Source of the DNA: Bactericera cockerelli
Taxonomy: Eukaryota > Arthropoda > Insecta > Hemiptera > Triozidae
Length of the DNA stretch: 64,000 bases
Direction: 5' to 3'
NCBI GenBank assembly: GCA_024516035.1
Contig: CM044959.1
Span: 17,736,025-17,800,024 of the forward strand
The first letter of the stretch is position 1. Each line of letters starts with the position of its first letter. Below are positions 58,801-64,000 of the stretch, piece after piece. Below the pieces are notes generated by a model that saw nothing but the letters and a program-made list of their open reading frames with translations, was not told where the DNA came from and did no database searches. Made by a program: the position numbers and the translations under genes.

Positions 58801-60259
58801 TGTATGTTTTTTCTTACCTACACTGACGGTTGTGTGCTCTGTGCAGACATATGTAGGTATTTATGTACCTATTAAATCATCATAAAGAAATATTTAATTT
58901 TAAAAAAAATATCATTACATCATTTCTTCCTTTACAGATACTCATCTGAAGAGATTCACTTTAACTTGTTAGCCCTGGTCAGTGACAAGAAAATGAAGTA
59001 TGAAAAAGAACTGGATGCAACTACTCAATTATTAAAGGTAAGAGGAATTTTTCACTTCCGATATTATCTAACATTAGATATAGGAAGTATTGTGTTCGTT
59101 TTTTGTAAAGAAAAAATTCTCTGATTTCAAAAATCTTCATTTTTCTGGACATGTCGTAGAGTCCTGAGGAACTTGAGTTTTTTTCTGTCTGTCTATTATT
59201 TGCACTCTTAGCAACTCAGAATTGCAAATCTCAGAAACGACTGACTGAATTTCTACGAAATTTTGTGCACTTATAAGCAACACATTGTAGATAGTCCAAT
59301 TTTAATTTCACCATCTTCAAACTAGCGCATCTTGGAGATAAAGGCCGTGTGTCAGTCGTTTCTGAGATTTGCAAGTCTGAGTTGCTAAGAGTGCAAATAA
59401 CAGAGAGACAGAAAAAAAACTCAAGTTTCTCAGGACTTTACGACATGTGCAGAAAGATGAAGATTTTTGAAATCAGAGCATTTTTTTTTTTACAAAAACG
59501 AACACCTCTAACTATTTACATAAAATCTTATACATATCTCGTGAACCATAAACCCAATTATGATGAAATTTTGTATTAATACGAGTATTACTGTTTTACA
59601 TAATACATGTGTAATTTTTATTGAATATATGATGGCTCAGCTCCGATTTTTAAGAAATTCCAAAAATATGGTCAAACATGTGCAAAAATTAGATGTTCAC
59701 ATTACCAGTAGATAATTTCTTGTAGAATGTGGAAAAAACACTAGACTAACAACTAAAATATATTTGAAGAGTTCAGCTCTGATATTGTAGAAAGTTTTTT
59801 TTTTTTTTTTTGTAATCAAGATTTAATAAAAAATATCACAATAGTGATAGTGAAAAGTTGGTAATTTTTAATTGCCAATCTTATATTTCCTCCTATTTGG
59901 GATTTTTACCACATAATAATATGTCTTGGGCTTACTGCTGGAATAATGGGATCTTAATAGTCCTTATCGGGCAGTATAAATAAGGCGATATTATTATTAT
60001 TATATTCCACAGGACCCCAATCTAGATGCCAGCGTGCGGGCCGCCAAACACAACGACCTGGTCAAGCTGAAGCTTCTCATCGAAGAGGAGGCTGCCAAGC
60101 TGGAGACTTACCGCATTGAGAACATCCGGAGGAAGCACAAACTATCTGCCGCTCATCATGAACCTACTCAAGCTCCTCGCCAAGCAGGGCCAGCTGGTGC
60201 CCCTCTACCAGAAAGCCGTCGAGCTGAACAGCACCAAGAAGGAGAAAGTGAAACCCTGA
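55888..60259 (+). CDS. UCHL5: UCHL5/UCH37, proteasome- and INO80-associated deubiquitinase
   Basis: Cysteine protease that trims ubiquitin chains on the 19S proteasome (via Rpn13/ADRM1) and also joins INO80. Seven exons: 55888-55960, 56658-56721, 57165-57270, 57483-57671, 58163-58360, 58938-59037, 60013-60259. Allowing for three single-base indels the product is 324 residues (human 329). The peptidase C12 domain carries Cys87 (NNACATQA), His163 (LFHFVSYVP) and Asp178 (YELDGL), matching the human catalytic triad order. The C-terminal ULD has [16 protein letters not shown]. Indels: an extra A in aaaac near 57553 (restores [12 protein letters not shown]), a missing G at the exon 4 donor (57670-57671; expected CAG|GTAATC), and an extra A in cacaaac near 60143. 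The acceptor of the last exon directly follows a SINE tail. Confidence 0.95.
56960..57080 (-). repeat. Family B SINE in UCHL5 intron 2
   Basis: Minus strand: aacctcaattgataaggtgg, acttgtaacctggaggttgg, tggtttgagttc, then the tail complement (cacaattactcaaactta). Decayed. Confidence 0.65.
57895..58125. repeat. SINE-like tRNA head and CTAATATTAG-family fragment in UCHL5 intron 4
   Basis: 57905-57955 on the minus strand has a tRNA-like B-box (GGGTTCAAATCC). 58077-58125 has attagaaatcagaagtattg, the 5' piece of the CTAATATTAG family. Nothing coding. Confidence 0.45.
59092..59505. mobile_element. Inverted pair of CTAATATTAG-family elements (third fold-back)
   Basis: The left arm 59092-59246 and right arm 59351-59505 are inverted copies sharing gtgttcgttttttgtaaa, caaaaatcttcatttttctg, agttgctaagagtgcaaat and ctcagaaacgactgac, separated by about 104 bp. 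They occupy UCHL5 intron 6 and would form a long hairpin in the pre-mRNA. Confidence 0.8.
59885..60003 (+). repeat. SINE family A 3' part abutting the UCHL5 exon 7 acceptor
   Basis: Contains gggatttttaccacataata, gtcttgggcttactgctgg and gggcagtataaataaggcga, then (TAT)n. Only tattccacag separates the tail from exon 7, so the T-rich tail appears to act as the pyrimidine tract. Confidence 0.8.
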
Positions 60260-60280
60260 CTGGAGGATAGTGAGTAGCCA

Positions 60281-60780
60281 CATTGGAATGAGAGGTATAC
60301 GGGTATACCATGATGTAGAAACAAGAAAATCAAAATTTCAAGAGGACATGTCCCTAAAAGTACAACAGTACTTACAGGGATTTTCATCACTAAGAGAGAC
60401 GATTTAAGAAATGTAGAAATAAATCTTATAATAATAATAATTGATGTGATGTGAGAAAATTATGGTAAGTGTCAAAAATGTGAAATCTTAAGTGAGCACT
60501 AAGGAAGAGTTTCTTTATTTTTTAAAATAATAATAAACTTTTACAAGAAATTGAGGTAGAGTAGGAACATTGGAATGAGAGGTATATGGGTATACCATGA
60601 TGTAGAAACAAGAAATCAAAATTTCAAAGAGACATGTTTATTATTGATGTGATGTGAGAAAAAATACGGTAAGTGTCAGAAATGTGAAATCTTAAGTGAG
60701 CACTAAGGAAGAGTTTCTTTATTTTTTTTAAAAATAATAATAAACTTTCACAAGAAATTGAGGTAGAAAAAAGATCCAAA
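60281..60780 (+). repeat. Tandem duplication in the UCHL5 3' UTR
   Basis: Unit 1 (60281-60565) and unit 2 (60566-60780) share cattggaatgagaggtatac, ataccatgatgtagaaacaa, gaaatcttaagtgagcacta and aataataataaactttt. Unit 2 lacks roughly 70 bp. Both contain AATAAT/AATAAA-like signals, so polyadenylation choices are duplicated. Confidence 0.8.
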
Positions 60781-61261
60781 CAATCATATTCCATAATTCT
60801 TTTTTGTACAACTAACTCTGTTCTGTCTACTCATAGTTACATTCTATCTTCCTACTCATAGCATCGGTGGCGGCGAATTTAGCCTTATTGTGTAGTGTTG
60901 GAAAAATAAATATAGGGTCATGCCTCAGGCCGGGTTTCGGCTGCAGCTTCCAACATTTACCTTTAATTTCGTCAGTATCTTTTATTCCTCTCTTCTGTAT
61001 GCATTGCTCTGTAAGTAATACTGCCTAAAAGTTGCTGGAGATTCTTGTAAACAAGTTTGTCTTTCTAATAGTTTCTGTTATGTTAAAAACACACAAATTT
61101 TGTACCTATAAAAAATGAAATGATGTTTTCTTTGTGAATAAAATCATAAATATAAGCAGAAATGAAGAAAATATTGTTATGTTCTTTTTATTAATGTATA
61201 GCTTTATTGATCAAAGAATACCTACTAATACCAATATTGAATTATGTAGTATGTATTATTG

Positions 61262-61542
61262 TATTATATCTCTCTCTCCCTGTTATTTTCCTGTCTTTCT
61301 CTTTATTTTATATCTCTCTCTCTCCATACTATGTACTCTTTTTGTGACTCTGCTGAATGCTGTACTGCCTCAATCCCAAATTGTATGCCTCTATTTTCTT
61401 GTCCTCTCCTTGGCCTCTCTATTCTTATCCTCTCTCTTTCTCTCTCTCTCTCTCTATATTCTCATACTCTATCTCTCTATATTTTCTTTCTCTCTCTATT
61501 CTCATTATCATTATCTCTCTCTCATCATTATCTCTCTTTCAC
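61262..61542. repeat. CT-rich low-complexity tract next to a stop codon
   Basis: Long tctctctctc runs with interspersed tattc. It generates spurious ORFs up to 190 codons on the plus strand. It starts immediately past the stop of the minus-strand gene at 61543, so it is probably its 3' UTR (GA-rich in the mRNA). Confidence 0.8.
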
Positions 61543-64000
61543 TCAGTTCCTCCACTTTGTCCATCGAGGGAAGGGGGGATGACCGGGTTTCAGTTGTTTG
61601 TTCAGCGCCTCTATGTGTTGTTCGTACTCCTTCTTGTAGTCCTCGGGTGACATGGTGCTCATGTAGAAAGGGTTCCTCTCTTTGTCCTCAAATTCTTCGC
61701 GGCTAATTCCTGGTATGCCTGTTAGAGGACAGGAGAACAGAAGAGGGAGTTATATGTTTAGAAAGGATAATAATAATTCCGTGTCCGTGAGGTAGGTACT
61801 GACACCCAAATCACGGTGGTATTATATGGACGCCCAGGTCCAATTTCTAGGCTCCTTTCATGTCCATTGATTCTATTTAGTTTTAACGTCCTGACTTGAG
61901 GTAGACAGGACGGGGGTTTTACCCTCCATTCGCTGGGAATCGTACCAGCTACCCACATTAACCTCACCCAGCCTGGGTAGGGCCGAGATTTAGAAAGGAG
62001 ATTGCCTCAGACGGATAGAAGAACAGTGGAGGAAGTTATATGTTTTAAGACTGCAGCTTGGACAACTTTTTCCCCCCCATATTTTATTAAACAGATTTTC
62101 TCTAACTAAATCCGCTCTATTGTCAATTACTTAACTACAAAAATAGTTTGGTTTAGCGAGCGAAAGAAAATTTGTTCTTGGGAAAGTTGATAAAAAAAAG
62201 TAGTTATCACAGTGTCAATATTATATTTTAGTTGTTATTATTATTATTATTTAACACTTAATTTTGGTAAACTACATGATACATTCTGCAACATAGGACA
62301 TAAAAAAAAGAACACAATAGAATATGTAGTGAACCAAGGGCGAGGTTAAAGCCTGTGGCTTTCTCTTCCACCCAACCTCATTTTTAGTCCTCGGAGCCTT
62401 AGACTAAAAATGATCCGTGTTTTTTTCTTAAGTTATCATTATCATATTTGTGTGATTTCACTCAAACTCACGTTGCTAATTTTTTAACGAATTAGGACTC
62501 AAACCACCGATCTGTAGGTTAGAAGTCCGCCGCTGTATCGATCAAGCTACTGAGAACAATAATAATAAAATACCTGTGGCAGTATACAGTCTGTGAGGCA
62601 GCACCCCGTGTATATTGAACTGGTTGTGCTGGTTCAGGCACAGATTGACCATCTTCATAGTGATCCCCTGGTAGCAGCGCTGGGGGGTGGCCCCTAGCCT
62701 GAATGCGTCCCTGCAGGACTGGTAGTTCTCGTCAAAGTAGATCATGTCCCGCAACGGAATCTTACTGCGGTGTGACAAACTGAGGGAGAATAATGGTTAT
62801 TTTTTTTTATCATAATTGTCTCATTTACATGATTCTTTTTATTACTATTACTTCCGTCCGTGGTCTGTATGACCATAGATTTTGACATGCACCACTATAA
62901 TCTAATAAAAGATAGATAGATAGCTTACTTCCGTAAAATTTCTAAAATTAAAAATCGGTAGTATTGTGTTTCGTTTTTTTCTCTTTAGAATGGGTGGACA
63001 AATGAACGTAACTTAAGTCGTTACATTAATTTATATAAAAAAAAAACCTTAAAAAACTTGAAATTGCAACACGAAAACAAAGTCTTACAAAATTAACCTT
63101 ATTAAAAAAGGACAAATCGAATACATTTTGCTTTGGAGGGAGGATTCATGGGCTCAAACAAATCAATTTTGATAGTTAGAGATCTTCGATTATTTTCCTC
63201 GCTTAACTTTTTAAAAAAAAAAAGAAAAAAAAAAGATGAGTGTTTCACAGCCTTTTTTATTTCGTGGCCATGAAACAGGAGCTACTGTAGACGCTTGTGG
63301 TCTGTGTTGTAGCTTGCATATCCCGTAGTATGCCTGCCTCCCCTTTGATGAGAGAAAAGTGACACAATACATCACATTTCGATACTGGGTCAACATGATA
63401 TATTTTGTGCACCAACCACTCGGTTTTTTTTTATTATTTTTTTAAACATTTTGTATATTAACAATTTTGGATTTTTACAAAGGTTCTTTTCCTAAGCTAA
63501 TGATAAAAGCTTCTAAGAAAAAACAGTTAAGTAATCGATTTTGTCTTTGTACTTGAAGCGGTTTTTTTATTTGAACGAAGCGAACCGAAGCTGACCTGGT
63601 CACTGAAATTCACTTTTTTTTATTTGACCGGACCGACCAGAGTGGACCGACTCGTTCGTTCGGTCATGGCGTTTGGTTCGGTAAGAAGAAGAAGAAGTGG
63701 ATGATTTCAAATGCAAAATGTAAACAAACATCGATATCTTTAATGTAAACAATCCAGAGTTCCAAAAATCATTTTTTTTTTTTATTCTTCAAATTTTGGT
63801 TGACCAGAGCTGACTGTTCGGTCTCGTTCAGGCTTTTCGTTCAATTAAAAAAAAAACCGCTTTTGGATTTCGTATGGTCCCTGTAATCCTGTACGCTTAC
63901 AACTTACTCTTTCAAAAAGTCAATTGTACGACTTACTCTTTCAAAAAGTCAATCGTGTCGCCGTCGTGCTTGAGGTGGTACAGGTCCACGTAGTCTATCA
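61543..64000 (-). CDS. 3' part of a gene tentatively related to MDP-1 (HAD) phosphatase
   Basis: Three exons are visible. 64000-63937 (partial): DYVDLYHLKHDGDTIDFL. 62779-62574: SHRSKIPLRDMIYFDENY, AFRLGATPQRCYQGITMK, LNQHNQFNIHGVLPHRLY. 61718-61543: GIPGISREEFEDKERNPF, then a charged helix-like tail ending FPRWTKWRN and a stop. Introns are GT-AG and the phases agree. The segment IPLRDMIYFDEN...LGATP...GITMKM resembles the C-terminal half of magnesium-dependent phosphatase 1 (IPFxxMIFFDDE...LGVTC...GM), where the acidic pair binds Mg; here the second Asp is Glu. The 60-residue C-terminal extension is not typical. The catalytic N-terminus lies outside the window. The family is uncertain. Confidence 0.5.
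61775..61990 (-). repeat. tRNA-derived SINE family F (body), in an intron
   Basis: Contains ccgtgtccgtgaggtaggta and cctcacccagcctgggtagg; the reverse complement matches 1590-1806. It lies in the last intron of the MDP-1-like gene. Confidence 0.7.
62290..62560 (-). repeat. Family C fragment and family B SINE in an intron
   Basis: 62290-62385 is family C in reverse (aagggcgaggttaaagcctg, ttcttccacccaacctc). 62450-62560 is family B in reverse (tcaaaccaccgatctgtagg, gtatcgatcaagctactgag), ending only 13 nt from the exon donor at 62573. Confidence 0.7.
63230..63385. repeat. Dispersed repeat, family H
   Basis: Contains tgagtgtttcacagcctttt, aacaggagctactgtagacg and ttgtggtctgtgttgtagct: the reverse orientation of 54420-54580. 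Confidence 0.65.
63557..63863. mobile_element. MITE with 'aagcggttttttta' inverted ends
   Basis: Left gaagcggtttttttatttga/acgaa and right ttcgttcaattaaaaaaaaa/accgctt are inverted. The interior contains imperfect inverted gaccgaccaga/gaccagagctgac pairs. Non-coding, upstream intron of the MDP-1-like gene. Confidence 0.65.
63903..63953. repeat. Duplicated splice donor of the MDP-1-like exon
   Basis: The 22-bp block cttactctttcaaaaagtca plus at occurs at 63903-63924 and 63932-63953, a 29-bp spaced duplication. In transcript sense it is the exon end plus GTAAG donor, repeated once into the intron. Use of the downstream copy would add an in-frame TAA. Confidence 0.85.

Noticed and set aside
55888..60259. 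UCHL5 as a pseudogene because of frame breaks
   Set aside because: Intact introns, catalytic residues and total length; the breaks are isolated one-base changes in short homopolymers.
61134..61706. 190-codon plus-strand ORF
   Set aside because: Low-complexity CT tract antisense to the minus-strand terminal exon; no domain features.

Overview
The window looks like nuclear DNA from an arthropod-type invertebrate. Short, relatively GC-rich exons with GT-AG introns sit in an AT-rich background crowded with tRNA-derived SINEs, MITEs, fold-back elements and microsatellites. There are no bacterial operons, no genuine rRNA or tRNA genes and no CRISPR array. The best-conserved proteins fit an insect-like animal, but I cannot name the species.

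Layout. 1-10983 is gene-poor repeat DNA. 10984-33430 (minus) is a complete 12-exon MAP3K12/13 (DLK/Wallenda) dual-leucine-zipper kinase gene. Its introns carry most of the local repeats, including a 0.55-kb near-perfect fold-back (15008-15553) and a damaged copy of a transposon. 33431-36744 is its upstream region. 36745-41001 is a non-autonomous DNA transposon with CCCCTTAAACAAAAA inverted ends. About 41181-43210 (plus) is a small C2H2 zinc-finger gene of unknown function. 47363-47651 (minus) is the first coding exon of an unrecognised gene. 51716-54708 (minus) is TRMT112, lying head-to-head with UCHL5/UCH37 (plus, 55888-60259). 61543-64000 (minus) is the 3' part of a gene tentatively related to MDP-1 (HAD) phosphatases; it runs off the window.

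How the genes relate. DLK is a stress and axon-injury MAP3K upstream of JNK/p38. TRMT112 is the obligatory activator of several tRNA, rRNA and release-factor methyltransferases. UCHL5 is the proteasome/INO80-associated deubiquitinase. They share no pathway; the only structural link is the divergent TRMT112-UCHL5 arrangement with about 1.2 kb between start codons.

Most interesting signal. In four places an exon-intron junction is itself the unit of a tandem repeat extending into the intron: a 34-bp unit at the DLK exon 7 donor, a 26-bp unit at the zinc-finger gene's last acceptor, the donor of the unknown exon near 47363, and a 29-bp duplication at the MDP-1-like donor. Several mobile elements also sit within 7-50 nt of splice sites.

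Caution. Several conserved exons carry single-base frame shifts, mostly at short homopolymers, and 21260-23275 reads like a blurred composite of two other parts of the window. The base-level quality of the assembly is therefore suspect. All coding models here come from reading the sequence by eye.
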